A program made the translations under genes and the position numbers. The notes under the pieces were generated by a model. That model saw only the letters and a list, made by a program, of their open reading frames with translations, was not told where the DNA came from and made no database searches. Shown here in pieces: positions 45,552 through 54,477 of a stretch of 64,000 bases of DNA. Source of the stretch: Thalassolituus marinus (lineage in GTDB: Bacteria > Pseudomonadota > Gammaproteobacteria > Pseudomonadales > Oceanobacteraceae); NCBI RefSeq assembly GCF_020320395.1, contig NZ_JAEDAH010000041.1:1-64000 (forward strand), given 5' to 3'. Each line of letters opens with the position of its first letter. The first letter of the stretch is position 1.

Positions 45552-46841
45552 TCAGATACCGAGCTTATCGCGCATGTCGTAATAGAAAGCACCCATTGCG
45601 GTGTAAGGTACACGCAGCAGACGACCACCCGGGAACGGATACTGCGGCAAACTGGCAAACACATCGAAGCGTTCCGCCTGCCCCTGAATCGCACTGGCAA
45701 TCAGTTCACCCGCCAGGTGAGTCGAGGTTACACCATGACCACTGTAGCCCTGAGCATAATAAATATTGCTGCCAATACGACCGAACTGCGGTAAACGCAT
45801 TAACGTCAGCAGGAAGTTACCGGTCCAGGCGTAATCCACTTTCACGTCTTTTAATTGCGGGAACGTTTTCAGCATTTTCGGACGGATCAGCGATTCAATT
45901 TTTCCTGGTTCACGTGCACCGTAGGTCACACCACCACCGTAAATCAGACGACCATCGCCACTGATACGGTAATAGTCGAGCAGGTAGTTACTGTCCTCGA
46001 CACAGTAATCCTGTGGTAACAGCTCACGCTGCAATTCTTCACTCAGCGGCTCGGTGGTAATCACCTGAGTTCCGCAGGGCATGGATTTCTGCGTCAGCTC
46101 CGGCAGCTGATCACCAATACCATTCAGGTAAGCATTCCCCGCCACCACGACATAACTGGCTGTCACTTCACCCTGAGCAGTTTTAACAACGGCTTTTTCG
46201 CCCTGCTGGACAAAGGTCACCGGTGAGTTTTCAAATATTTTTCCGCCCAGTTTTTCGATTGCATCGGCTTCACCCAGAGTCAGATTGAGCGGGTGAATAT
46301 GGCCACCGCTTTTATCCAGCAGTGCACCGGTGTAACGCTCAGTGCCAATGTATTTCTTAACCTCGTCGGCACTCAGTAATTCCAGCTGGTCGTTGCCGTA
46401 TTTTTCCCACAGCGCTTTGTGGTGCTGCAGGCCACGGAATTGTTTGTTATTACACGAGGCAAAAATACCGCCGTCTTTCAGGTCACACTGAATATCGTGA
46501 TCCTTCACCAGACGGCGAATGATTTTGCCGCCCTCAAAGGCCATGGATCCCATCGCATCCGCAGTACGCTTACCGTAGTGACGTTCGATGAAATCCATAT
46601 CACGACTGTAGCTGTGAACAATCTGACCGCCATTGCGACCGGAAGCGCCAAAGCCAATACGGCTGCCTTCCAGTACCACCACGGAAAAACCGCGCTCAGC
46701 CAGATGCAGCGCCGTCGACAGGCCGGTAAAACCAGCACCCACCACGCACACATCTGCTTGCAGTGATTCAGTCAGAGAAGGGCGGGCATCCTTACGGTTG
46801 GCGGATGCCGCGTAATAAGAAGCAGGGTATTGGCTTTGCAT
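45552..46841 (-). CDS. puuB: FAD-dependent gamma-glutamylputrescine oxidase-like protein (PuuB type, copy 2)
   Basis: 429 residues from the ATG at 46841 (AGGA upstream). FAD site VCVVGAGFTGLSTALHLA, GFGASGRNGGQIVHSYSRD, and C-terminal YAQGYSGHGVTSTHLAGEL. It is the more PuuB-like of the two oxidases. It stands away from both ligase genes, beside the broken GST-like gene, so the pathway is encoded in scattered pieces. Copy 1 differs in the SGRNGGQVCPGHNKD segment, which suggests different substrates. Confidence 0.87.
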   Translation of the reverse strand: MQSQYPASYYAASANRKDARPSLTESLQADVCVVGAGFTGLSTALHLAERGFSVVVLEGSRIGFGASGRNGGQIVHSYSRDMDFIERHYGKRTADAMGSMAFEGGKIIRRLVKDHDIQCDLKDGGIFASCNNKQFRGLQHHKALWEKYGNDQLELLSADEVKKYIGTERYTGALLDKSGGHIHPLNLTLGEADAIEKLGGKIFENSPVTFVQQGEKAVVKTAQGEVTASYVVVAGNAYLNGIGDQLPELTQKSMPCGTQVITTEPLSEELQRELLPQDYCVEDSNYLLDYYRISGDGRLIYGGGVTYGAREPGKIESLIRPKMLKTFPQLKDVKVDYAWTGNFLLTLMRLPQFGRIGSNIYYAQGYSGHGVTSTHLAGELIASAIQGQAERFDVFASLPQYPFPGGRLLRVPYTAMGAFYYDMRDKLGI

Positions 46842-46945
46842 TGACGTATCCTGTAATCCCGGCACAGCGGCCTGTATACGCTCACAATAGGCGACTGTGC
46901 ACAGCGCCGCCATACCCTCTGAGAGATAGTTTCTGCGTAAGCGGT

Positions 46946-47488
46946 TTACAACTGTACAGGTAATTGCAGGTAGTGCCGATAAATGTAATCGCGATGGCCA
47001 ACGATCACGTTATCCAGCGCCGCGGCCACCCCGGGAGTCAGACTTTCAAATACCTTACGCACCACCGGATTCATAGCACACAGGGATTCATCCAGCGGCT
47101 TCAGATAGGCAAGAAAACAGGCACTGTAGATATCCGCTGCGCTCAGCGAGTCACCGCACAAGTAGGGTACGCCGCGCGCCTGCTGTTGACGCAGTTGCTG
47201 TGCCAGCTGTGCCAGGCGGCTGATCACTTCGCCTTCATAACCGCCAGCCTGCTGTTCATCGTAACCGTACTTGGCTGCCAGATACTGCGCCACCGGTTGC
47301 GGAAACCCACCCGCCTGCTGCGCCATACCCAGTGCCACAGCCTGCAGGCGACGATACCAGCCCAGACCACCGGGATCGGCCAGTAACCGACACCAGTCGA
47401 ACACTGCGGCGCGAGCATCCTCGTCGGCTGGCAGCAAGGACTCCCCTGTTCCGTGGTCTTCACAGAACTGCAGAATATCGAACCAGCC
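46946..47488 (-). pseudogene. Glutathione S-transferase-like protein, N-terminally truncated
   Basis: The frame encodes only the helical C-terminal part of a GST-like protein (GWFDILQFCEDHG onward, LLPADEDARAAVFDWCRLL, GGLGWYRRLQAV, LCGDSLSAADIYSACFLAYL). The thioredoxin-like N-terminal half of about 80-100 residues is missing: upstream of 47488 the sequence no longer resembles the family and a stop (47534-47536) soon follows. No good start codon is present (TTG at 47437 only). I call it a remnant produced by a deletion ending near 47490. A translated C-terminal fragment cannot be excluded. Confidence 0.65.
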
Positions 47489-47493
47489 ACTGA

Positions 47494-47556
47494 TACAAAC
47501 AGCGCGACTACGCCCTGCTGCGCGACTGGCTGCTCAGGCTGTTCGCCAGTCTGTAA
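47494..47556 (+). pseudogene. Possible C-terminal remnant of a plus-strand gene
   Basis: A short open stretch, YKQRDYALLRDWLLRLFASL then stop, looks like a genuine protein C-terminus (amphipathic, ending 0 bp from the convergent LysR stop). It begins exactly where the GST-like homology ends on the other strand. I read this as the other side of a deletion junction. The parent family is not recognised, and chance composition is possible. Confidence 0.35.
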
Positions 47557-48471
47557 TCACCCGGCCTGCAGACAACGGCTGAACAAGGCCACGGCATCAG
47601 CGTTGCGCGGCTGTCGCCGGTGAATTGCTTCATAGGTGTTGGTATAGCGATAACGCTCTGCCAGCACTGGCTGCAGGCGGTCTTCATACCCCCAGCTACG
47701 CACCATATGTACCGGCAACATGCCGAGGTAGTGGCCGGTCAGAATCAGTGCCGCGCGTGCCTCCTGATGATGGGCCCGCGCCTGGCGCTGCCATAAGCGC
47801 ACATCTTCCGACATTTCCCGACCCGGCATCAGCCGCGGCGACTCAACAAAGCGGTATTGCTGCAGTTCTTCCGCCTGAATAGCGCTGCGTCCGTACAAAG
47901 GATGACCCTGCGCACAGTAGAGTTGCATTTGCTCATCGAACAGGCGCAGTGTCTGTAATTCCGCGAATGCCTGCGTCAGCACCGTTACCCCAAGGTCGGC
48001 TTTTTTATCCACAACCGCGCTGGTAACGTCATCGGACGAGAGGGTGATGATATTCACCTCAACATCCGGCGCCTGCTCACTGAAACGGCGCAGTGCTCGC
48101 ACGATCACCGAATCCGGCCCGCCCGGCAAATGCTCGGCAAAAGCCAGATTCAGCTGGCCAAGGAGGCGCTGATGGGAATGGTTAACCCGGCTGCGAAACT
48201 GATCCACCGCCGAGAACAGTTCTGCGCTGGCGTCATACACCACTCGCCCCTGACTGGTCAGAGCAAAACCGCCGCGGCCGCGCTCACACAGGCGCATGTC
48301 GAGACGGCTTTCCAGTTCCGCGATGTAATTGGAAATGGTGGAGTTGGCGAGGTTCAGGCGCAGCTCGGCGGCACTGATGCCACCGGCTTCCACCACCGCA
48401 CGAAAGACGCGCAACAGGCGCAGATCAAGGTCAGACAAAGGGCCGGGCAAAGCGGCTTTACGGCGTCCCAT
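47557..48471 (-). CDS. LysR family transcriptional regulator, likely controlling gabD
   Basis: 304 residues: helix-turn-helix in LRLLRVFRAVVEAGGISAAE, LRLNLANSTISNYIAELESR, followed by a ligand-binding domain. It is divergent from gabD, with a 24 bp palindrome (48494-48517) between them, the standard LysR layout. The DNA-binding serine-threonine stretch NLANSTISNYI is atypical but similar to regulators beside beta-alanine/GABA genes. Confidence 0.9.
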   Translation of the reverse strand: MGRRKAALPGPLSDLDLRLLRVFRAVVEAGGISAAELRLNLANSTISNYIAELESRLDMRLCERGRGGFALTSQGRVVYDASAELFSAVDQFRSRVNHSHQRLLGQLNLAFAEHLPGGPDSVIVRALRRFSEQAPDVEVNIITLSSDDVTSAVVDKKADLGVTVLTQAFAELQTLRLFDEQMQLYCAQGHPLYGRSAIQAEELQQYRFVESPRLMPGREMSEDVRLWQRQARAHHQEARAALILTGHYLGMLPVHMVRSWGYEDRLQPVLAERYRYTNTYEAIHRRQPRNADAVALFSRCLQAG

Positions 48472-48493
48472 ACAGGCTCCGGACAGGATACGT

Positions 48494-48517
48494 TTACATT
48501 TGCATATTCAAATGTAA
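48494..48517. promoter_or_regulatory. LysR-type operator between lysR and gabD
   Basis: Perfect inverted repeat TTACATTTG/CAAATGTAA around CATATT. It contains a T-N11-A layout and lies 70 bp before gabD, 23 bp before the lysR start. Confidence 0.72.
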
Positions 48518-48586
48518 GAAACTGAAAGTAATTATATTAGCCAAAGATTCCCAGAGCTATGCTGATTGGCAACTAAGGAGATTTTC

Positions 48587-50047
48587 ATGCAACTGAACGA
48601 CCGCGGATTATTGCAGACACAGGGGTTTATCAACGGCCAGTGGTGCGCTGCCGCCAGTGGCAAAACCTTTGCTGTCATCAACCCGGCGACCGGCGAACAG
48701 CTGGCCCAAGTGGCTGATATGGGCGCCGATGAAACCGCACAAGCCATCAAGGTTGCCGAACAGGCACAGATTGAATGGCGCGCGCGCAGCGCCAAAGAAC
48801 GCTGCGCCATCCTTGAACGCTGGTACGATCTGATGATGGCAGCACAGGAAGATCTGGCCATTCTGATGACCGCCGAACAGGGTAAACCGCTGGCCGAATC
48901 GCGCGGTGAAGTAGGCTATGGAGCCTCTTTCCTTAAGTGGTTTGCCGAAGAAGGCAAGCGCGTGTACGGCGACATTATTCCGCAAACCCCCGATCGTCGC
49001 GGCCTGGTAATCAAACAGCCAATCGGGGTGGTGGCTGCCATCACCCCCTGGAATTTCCCCAACGCCATGATTACCCGCAAAGTGGCTCCGGCGCTGGCCG
49101 TGGGCTGCAGCGTGGTACTGAAACCGGCAGCCGAAACACCACTATCGGCGCTGGCCATTGCCGAGCTGGGCAAACGCGCCGGTCTGCCGGAGGGTGTATT
49201 CAATGTCATTACCGGCACCGACGCCCCCGCCATTGGCAACACCATGACCAGCAGCCCGATTGTGCGCAAGCTGACCTTCACTGGTTCAACGCCGGTGGGC
49301 AAGTTACTGATGAAACAGTGTGCCGATACGGTGAAACGTACGTCGATGGAGCTGGGCGGAAATGCGCCGGTTATTGTGTTTGACGATGCCGATCTGGACC
49401 GAGCCGTGGATGGCGCGATTGCCGCCAAGTACCGTAACTCCGGCCAGACCTGCATCTGCTCCAACCGCATGCTGGTACAGGCCGGTATCTACGATGCCTT
49501 CGTCGCTAAATTCGCCGAGAAAGTGAAGCACTTTAACGTTGGTAACGGCCTGCTCGACGGTACCACCCACGGCCCGTTAATTACCGTTAAGGCGGTTAAT
49601 GAAGTACATGCCAAAGTGATGGATGCCGTCGCTGGCGGCGCCAAAGTGGTGATCGGCGGTCAGCCGGGTGATCAGGGCGAACACTTTTACCAGCCGACGG
49701 TACTGACCGATGTGCACAGCGGCATGCGCGTGTTCCGCGAAGAAATCTTTGGCCCGGTAGCACCGGTGTTTAAGTTCGAAAGCGAAGAACAAGCCATCGC
49801 CATGGCCAACGATACCGAGTTTGGTCTGGCGTCGTATCTGTACAGCGAAAACATGGGACGTATTTTCCGCGTCAGCGAAGCGCTGGAGTACGGCATGGTC
49901 GGCGTTAACGAAACCGCCATCAGTTCGGAAGTGATTCCGTTCGGCGGCGTGAAGGAATCCGGTCAGGGACGCGAAGGTTCAAAGTACGGCCTCGATGATT
50001 ATCTGGAAACCAAATACATCTGCCTGGGCGGCATGAACCGCGCTTAA
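48587..50047 (+). CDS. gabD: Succinate-semialdehyde dehydrogenase (NADP-type)
   Basis: Last step of GABA breakdown, succinate semialdehyde to succinate. 486 residues from the ATG at 48587 (AAGGAG 6 bases upstream). Aldehyde dehydrogenase motifs: AAITPWNFPNAMITRK, FTGSTPVGKLLMKQ, catalytic glutamate in MELGGNAPVIVF and catalytic cysteine in NSGQTCICSNR, the last a GabD hallmark. A class III transaminase gene follows after 56 bp. Confidence 0.94.
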   Translation: MQLNDRGLLQTQGFINGQWCAAASGKTFAVINPATGEQLAQVADMGADETAQAIKVAEQAQIEWRARSAKERCAILERWYDLMMAAQEDLAILMTAEQGKPLAESRGEVGYGASFLKWFAEEGKRVYGDIIPQTPDRRGLVIKQPIGVVAAITPWNFPNAMITRKVAPALAVGCSVVLKPAAETPLSALAIAELGKRAGLPEGVFNVITGTDAPAIGNTMTSSPIVRKLTFTGSTPVGKLLMKQCADTVKRTSMELGGNAPVIVFDDADLDRAVDGAIAAKYRNSGQTCICSNRMLVQAGIYDAFVAKFAEKVKHFNVGNGLLDGTTHGPLITVKAVNEVHAKVMDAVAGGAKVVIGGQPGDQGEHFYQPTVLTDVHSGMRVFREEIFGPVAPVFKFESEEQAIAMANDTEFGLASYLYSENMGRIFRVSEALEYGMVGVNETAISSEVIPFGGVKESGQGREGSKYGLDDYLETKYICLGGMNRA

Positions 50048-50103
50048 GCAGACACCAAAGCGCTGACATCTGGTCGGCGCTTTAACAAGCAGAGCATTAC
50101 TCT

Positions 50104-51441
50104 ATGAGCACCATTATTTATCCAACCAGCAACCTGAAAACCGGCGAAACCCTGAGTATCGCCCGTGGCGAAGGTGTGTACGTATACGACGACCAGGGTA
50201 ACAAATATCTGGAGGGCATGGCCGGGCTGTGGTGTACCTCGCTGGGCTACAACCACCCGGAGCTGATCGAAGCCGCCACCCAGCAGCTGCACAACCTATC
50301 GTACTCACATATGTTCGGCGGCAAGACGCATCAGGTCGGCAAGGATCTGGCCGAGAAAATCCGCAGCATGGTGCCGGTGGATGATGCGCATATCTTTTTC
50401 GGTAACTCCGGCAGCGATGCCAACGATACCCAGATCAAGCTGCTGCGTTACTACTTCAATGCCATCGGCAAACCGGAGAAGCGCAAGATCATTGCACGCA
50501 AGCGCTCCTACCACGGCATCACCGTAGCCTCGGCCTGTCTGACCGGGCTGGAAGTGAACCACACCAACTTTGATCTGCCGGTGGAAGCACTGGGCATCAT
50601 CCGCACCGATGCGCCCTACTACCTGCGCGAAAAGCTGGCCGGCGAAAGCGAAGCACAGTTTGTCGACCGTATCGTCGGCAATCTGGAAAAGCAGATTATC
50701 GCCGAAGGTCCGGAAACCATCGCCGCCTTTATTGCCGAGCCGATTACCGGCGCCAGCGGTGTGATCATTCCGCCTGCCGGTTACTACGAGAAGGTGCAGG
50801 CGCTGCTGACTAAATACGACATCTTCTTCTGGGCCGACGAAGTGATCACCGGCTTCGGCCGCACCGGGAACGATTTCGGCTGCACCACCATGGGCATCAA
50901 GCCGGACATGATGAGTCTGGCCAAGCAGTTATCGTCCGCCTACCTGCCAATCAGCGCGGCAGTGGTGAAAGGTGGTATCTACCAGGCCATGATTGAGCCC
51001 AGTAACCAGCTCGGTGTGTTCGGCCACGGTTACACCTACTCCGGCCACCCTGTGGCCTGTGCCGTGTCACTGAAGACTCTGGAGATCTATCAGCGCGATG
51101 AGATCTTCGCCCGCGCCGCCAGCAACGGTGAATACCTGCAAGCCGGCCTGCAGCAGTTTGCTGATCACCCACTGGTCGGTGAAGTGCGCGGTCGCGGCCT
51201 GATTGCTGCCGTCGACCTTCATAACCGCGCCAGCGACGAAGCCTTCCCGGCGACGGTACCCTACCGCCTGCAGCAGGCTTGCCAGGATCACGGGCTGATT
51301 CTGCGCGCCGTTGGCGGCACTGCCATCGCTTTCTGCCCGCCGCTGATCATCAGCCGTGAACAGATTGACGAACTGCTCGGCAAGTTCGCTCGCGCACTGG
51401 ATGACACCCTGCAATGGGCCACCCAGCAAGGGCTGATCTGA
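50104..51441 (+). CDS. Class III aminotransferase, probable GABA/polyamine-product transaminase
   Basis: 445-residue PLP transaminase with GVYVYDDQGNKYLEGMAGLW, FFGNSGSDANDTQIKL, EPITGASGVIIPPAGYYEKV, ADEVITGFGRTG and the PLP lysine in LAKQLSSAYLPISAAV. The omega-transaminase type, pyruvate-linked, is more likely than 2-oxoglutarate-linked GabT from these motifs. Following gabD, it most likely transaminates GABA, 5-aminovalerate or beta-alanine. The substrate is not determined by sequence. Confidence 0.88.
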   Translation: MSTIIYPTSNLKTGETLSIARGEGVYVYDDQGNKYLEGMAGLWCTSLGYNHPELIEAATQQLHNLSYSHMFGGKTHQVGKDLAEKIRSMVPVDDAHIFFGNSGSDANDTQIKLLRYYFNAIGKPEKRKIIARKRSYHGITVASACLTGLEVNHTNFDLPVEALGIIRTDAPYYLREKLAGESEAQFVDRIVGNLEKQIIAEGPETIAAFIAEPITGASGVIIPPAGYYEKVQALLTKYDIFFWADEVITGFGRTGNDFGCTTMGIKPDMMSLAKQLSSAYLPISAAVVKGGIYQAMIEPSNQLGVFGHGYTYSGHPVACAVSLKTLEIYQRDEIFARAASNGEYLQAGLQQFADHPLVGEVRGRGLIAAVDLHNRASDEAFPATVPYRLQQACQDHGLILRAVGGTAIAFCPPLIISREQIDELLGKFARALDDTLQWATQQGLI

Positions 51442-51566
51442 TTCCCTGCCCGGCGGCGGCCTGCGGGCTGCCGCAATTTCCCTCCCGTAAGCTTCCTCCT
51501 GCTTAAGAACTACCCGAACCCCGGCCCATGCGGTATCCTGCGGCCTCAACCAAGCGGGGAGTTATT

Positions 51567-51947
51567 ATGAGCAGCTGGCTTGATGCCGTGAAATGGGACG
51601 CCGATGGTCTGGTCCCGGCTATCGCTCAGGATCACAAAACCGGGCGTATTCTGATGATGGCCTGGATGAATCGCGAAGCACTGCAACTGACGGTGCAGGA
51701 AAACCGTGCCATTTACTATTCACGCTCGCGCCAGAAACTGTGGCGTAAGGGCGAAGAATCCGGCCACGTACAGACGCTGCATGAAGTCCGCCTCGATTGC
51801 GATGCCGACGTTATTGTCCTGCAGGTTGAACAGATAGGCGGTATTGCCTGTCATACCGGCCGTGAGTCATGCTTCTATCGCGTGTACGAAAACGGCGAAT
51901 GGGTTACCGTAGACGCGGTACTGAAAGACCCGAAAGAGATTTACTGA
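51567..51947 (+). CDS. hisI: Phosphoribosyl-AMP cyclohydrolase
   Basis: Opens the purine ring of PR-AMP in histidine synthesis. 126 residues from the ATG at 51567 (GGGGAG upstream). Motifs: [30 protein letters not shown] (metal aspartates) and zinc cysteines in [14 protein letters not shown] stand-alone form, with the partner hisE 17 bp on. Confidence 0.97.
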   Translation: MSSWLDAVKWDADGLVPAIAQDHKTGRILMMAWMNREALQLTVQENRAIYYSRSRQKLWRKGEESGHVQTLHEVRLDCDADVIVLQVEQIGGIACHTGRESCFYRVYENGEWVTVDAVLKDPKEIY

Positions 51948-51964
51948 GACGGAAACCAAACGCT

Positions 51965-52297
51965 ATGAGCGATGTACTGTCCGCACTGGGTGACATTCTG
52001 GAAGAGCGCAAAGGCGCAGCGCCGGACTCATCCTACGTTGCCAGCCTGTACCACAAAGGCCTGAACAAGATTCTGGAAAAAGTCGGCGAAGAAGCCACCG
52101 AGACCATTCTTGCCGCCAAGGATGCAGAAACCAGCGGCGATAACAAAGATGTGATATATGAGACTGCCGACCTGTGGTTTCACAGCCTGGTGGCTCTGGC
52201 CAAACTGGGCGAGCGCCCGGAAGCGGTTATTAATGAACTGGCCCGTCGCTTCGATATGAGCGGGCTGGAAGAAAAAGCATCACGAAGCAAGAAGTAA
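51965..52297 (+). CDS. hisE: Phosphoribosyl-ATP pyrophosphatase
   Basis: Second histidine step, removing pyrophosphate from PR-ATP. 110 residues; MazG-like fold with [15 protein letters not shown] and [14 protein letters not shown] holding the Mg-binding acidic residues. Start ATG at 51965. In Pseudomonas-type genomes hisI and hisE are separate and precede tatABC, as here. Confidence 0.96.
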   Translation: MSDVLSALGDILEERKGAAPDSSYVASLYHKGLNKILEKVGEEATETILAAKDAETSGDNKDVIYETADLWFHSLVALAKLGERPEAVINELARRFDMSGLEEKASRSKK

Positions 52298-52304
52298 TCA
52301 ACCT

Positions 52305-52637
52305 ATGACTGACTGCATCTTCTGCAAGATCGCTAATCAGGAGATTCCTGCCGACCTGCTGTATCAGGACGAGCATATTGTGGCGTTCGCCGATATCGCC
52401 CCCAAAGCAGAGAAGCATCTGCTGGTGATTCCACGTCGCCACATTGAGAATCTCAACGATCTGACCGCAGACGATGAGGCATTGATGGGTCATCTGATGC
52501 TGCGGCTGCCGGAAATCGCAGCTGCACAGAAACTGACTGGTTTCCGCACCATTACCAACACAGGTAAGGAAGGCGGCCAGGAAGTTTTCCACATGCATTT
52601 TCATATTCTGGGCGGCAGCGAACTGCCCGGCTTTTAA
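52305..52637 (+). CDS. HIT family nucleotide-binding protein (HinT-like)
   Basis: 110 residues with the histidine triad HMHFHILGG near the C-terminus, and CIFCKIANQEIPADLLYQDE at the start. HinT-type enzymes hydrolyse adenosine phosphoramidates. It is 7 bp after hisE and 33 bp before tatA, inserted into an otherwise standard his-tat order. Confidence 0.94.
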   Translation: MTDCIFCKIANQEIPADLLYQDEHIVAFADIAPKAEKHLLVIPRRHIENLNDLTADDEALMGHLMLRLPEIAAAQKLTGFRTITNTGKEGGQEVFHMHFHILGGSELPGF

Positions 52638-52670
52638 TATTCACCACGAGAGAAAATAAGAGGATTCCCT

Positions 52671-52910
52671 ATGCTCGGCGGTATCAGTATCTGGCAACTT
52701 CTCATCATCCTGGCCATTGTCATTATGATTTTTGGCACGAAGAAGCTGCGTAACATGGGTGGCGACCTGGGTGGTGCCATCAAGAACTTCAAAAAAGCCA
52801 TGAACGACGATGGCGCAAAAGCGGAAGAAGAACCAGCAAAGCCTCTGGAACACAAACAGGGTGAGAAGCAGGACGCTGAGTTCAAAACCAAGGACCAAGA
52901 TAAAGCCTGA
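52671..52910 (+). CDS. tatA: Sec-independent translocase subunit TatA
   Basis: 79 residues: short N-terminal membrane helix ([18 protein letters not shown]), [11 protein letters not shown] hinge, amphipathic helix and charged tail. TatA forms the variable pore for folded Tat substrates. Its stop overlaps the tatB ATG by 1 bp. Confidence 0.95.
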   Translation: MLGGISIWQLLIILAIVIMIFGTKKLRNMGGDLGGAIKNFKKAMNDDGAKAEEEPAKPLEHKQGEKQDAEFKTKDQDKA

Positions 52911-53263
52911 TGTTTGATATCGGTTTTATGGAGCTGATGGTCGTCGGGATTCTGGGACTTCTGGTTCTGGGTCCTGAACGGCTGCCCAAAGCCGCACGCA
53001 CCGTCGGCCTGATGGTGGGACGTGTTCGTCGCACCATGAGCAATATCCAGGATGATCTGGAGCGCCAGGCACGTACCGAAGAACTGCGCAAAAAGCTCGA
53101 AAATCCTTACGCTACCTTCCTCGATGAGGAGGATGACAATCGCATGCTGCCAGCCCGCAACCAGAGCAATGACGCGACCAGCGAAAGCCAGGTCAGTCTG
53201 CCTGCCGCCAGCGATGCGACGCCAGACTCCCCAGCACCGGCCAACGATCAGAAACCATCATGA
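52910..53263 (+). CDS. tatB: Sec-independent translocase subunit TatB
   Basis: 117 residues with the TatB start [31 protein letters not shown] hinge and a long amphipathic then acidic-polar tail. TatB with TatC recognises twin-arginine signals. Overlaps tatC by 4 bp (ATGA). Confidence 0.95.
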   Translation: MFDIGFMELMVVGILGLLVLGPERLPKAARTVGLMVGRVRRTMSNIQDDLERQARTEELRKKLENPYATFLDEEDDNRMLPARNQSNDATSESQVSLPAASDATPDSPAPANDQKPS

Positions 53264-54000
53264 CCGATCAGGAACAACCGATTATTACCCACCTGGTGGA
53301 GCTGCGTAACCGCTTGCTGAGAAGCGTTCTGGTGGTTCTGGCTCTGTTTCTTGGCCTGTTTTACTTCGCCAACGATCTGTACCTGATTCTGGTAAGCCCA
53401 CTCTCAGGCTTGCTGCCGGAAAACAGCGCCATGATTGCCACCGGTGTTGCCTCGCCATTTCTGGTGCCATTTAAGCTGACACTGGTACTGGCAGTGTTAA
53501 TTGCTGTGCCCTACATCCTGCATCAGATCTGGGCGTTTATTTCCCCCGGCCTGTATCAGAACGAAAAGAAATTCGCCATTCCACTGCTGGTTTCCAGCAT
53601 TGTGCTGTTCTACACAGGTATCGCCTTTGCCTACTTCGTTGTATTACCGCTGGCATTCGGTTTCTTTACCGGCGTCGGGCCGGAAGGCATTAACTTTATG
53701 CCGGACATCAGCAATATTCTCGACTTTATTCTGAAGATCTTTTTTGCCTTCGGAATCGCTTTTGAAATTCCGATCGCAACTTTTCTGATGGTGCTGAGCG
53801 GCATGACCACCGTCGCCGCCCTGGGCGAAAAGCGGCCGTACATTTTTGTTGGCTGTTTTGTCGTTGGCATGCTGGTGACACCGCCGGATGTTATTTCCCA
53901 GACCATTCTCGCCGTTCCCATGTTTATGCTGTTTGAGGCCGGGGTAATGGCGGCTCGTCTGATCAAAACCGACGACGATGAAGAAAGTGAACAGGCATAA
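53260..54000 (+). CDS. tatC: Sec-independent translocase subunit TatC
   Basis: 246-residue polytopic receptor for Tat signals, six helices. N-terminal IITHLVELRNRLLRSVLVVL and the conserved LYFANDLYLILVSPL type segment; FISPGLYQNEKK and VVLPLAFGFF are typical. It ends the hisI-hisE-HIT-tatABC run. The hairpin-rich element begins directly after its stop codon. Confidence 0.96.
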   Translation: MTDQEQPIITHLVELRNRLLRSVLVVLALFLGLFYFANDLYLILVSPLSGLLPENSAMIATGVASPFLVPFKLTLVLAVLIAVPYILHQIWAFISPGLYQNEKKFAIPLLVSSIVLFYTGIAFAYFVVLPLAFGFFTGVGPEGINFMPDISNILDFILKIFFAFGIAFEIPIATFLMVLSGMTTVAALGEKRPYIFVGCFVVGMLVTPPDVISQTILAVPMFMLFEAGVMAARLIKTDDDEESEQA

Positions 54001-54030
54001 ATAAAAAAGCAGTGCCCACTGCTGTCCCAC
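54001..54030 (-). terminator. Left-end terminator of the 54 kb element
   Basis: Minus strand: GTGGGACAGCAGTG, loop, CACTGC then TTTTTT. Stem AGCAGTG/CACTGCT. It also lies right after tatC but points the wrong way to end that gene's transcript. Confidence 0.75.
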
Positions 54031-54201
54031 CGTTTTAAAGATATCTGTTTTCTATAAACGACTTTTAAATCTGCAATTCCTACTGCCTACCAGGGGAACT
54101 TACCGAGCGTCGGACCGCCCCTGGCCGGCAGGGCCGCCCCCAGCTTTTCGCTCCTGAAGCGTTACCCTCACTCTCTCGATTTTTCAGGCCGCGCGCCCAT
54201 A

Positions 54202-54215
54202 CGACATCCCTGTCG
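54202..54215 (-). promoter_or_regulatory. CsrA/RsmA-like hairpin (minus strand, GGGA loop)
   Basis: Minus strand CGACA-GGGA-TGTCG: the loop context ACAGGGATGT equals the SELEX CsrA core ACARGGATGT. Part of the 54 kb element. Confidence 0.5.
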
Positions 54216-54226
54216 CCGTCCGCTCG

Positions 54227-54244
54227 CCGGGCATCCTTGCCCGG
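54227..54244 (-). promoter_or_regulatory. CsrA/RsmA-like hairpin (minus strand, AGGA loop)
   Basis: Minus strand perfect 7 bp stem CCGGGCA/TGCCCGG with loop AGGA, giving GCAAGGATGC, which fits CANGGANG. Part of the 54 kb element. Confidence 0.5.
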
Positions 54245-54477
54245 CGGACCGGAAAAATCATCGTTCATTTCGGCGCTCCAGAATGCGAAGGAATGGCTTC
54301 CTCTATGCTGCTTTTTAGTACAACGTCTACTCTGAATTTCAGTCAGAGACATGACATTCAGATTCTGTAGGATGTTTGAAATAAGGCTGTGAGCTTAGCT
54401 AACACAGCGCCTCTGGGCTCGCCGTAGAAAGCGTAGATATTTCCGACCTGCCCGAAGGAAGTCGGGCATGCGGCCCC

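Noticed and set aside
54080-54352. 90-codon minus-strand frame within the 54 kb element, and a 70-codon plus-strand frame at 54468-54680
   Set aside because: Both run through perfect hairpins and terminators; amino-acid content is Arg/Gly/Ser-rich as expected from GC-rich non-coding DNA. The plus-strand frame also runs into the acyl-CoA ligase gene.
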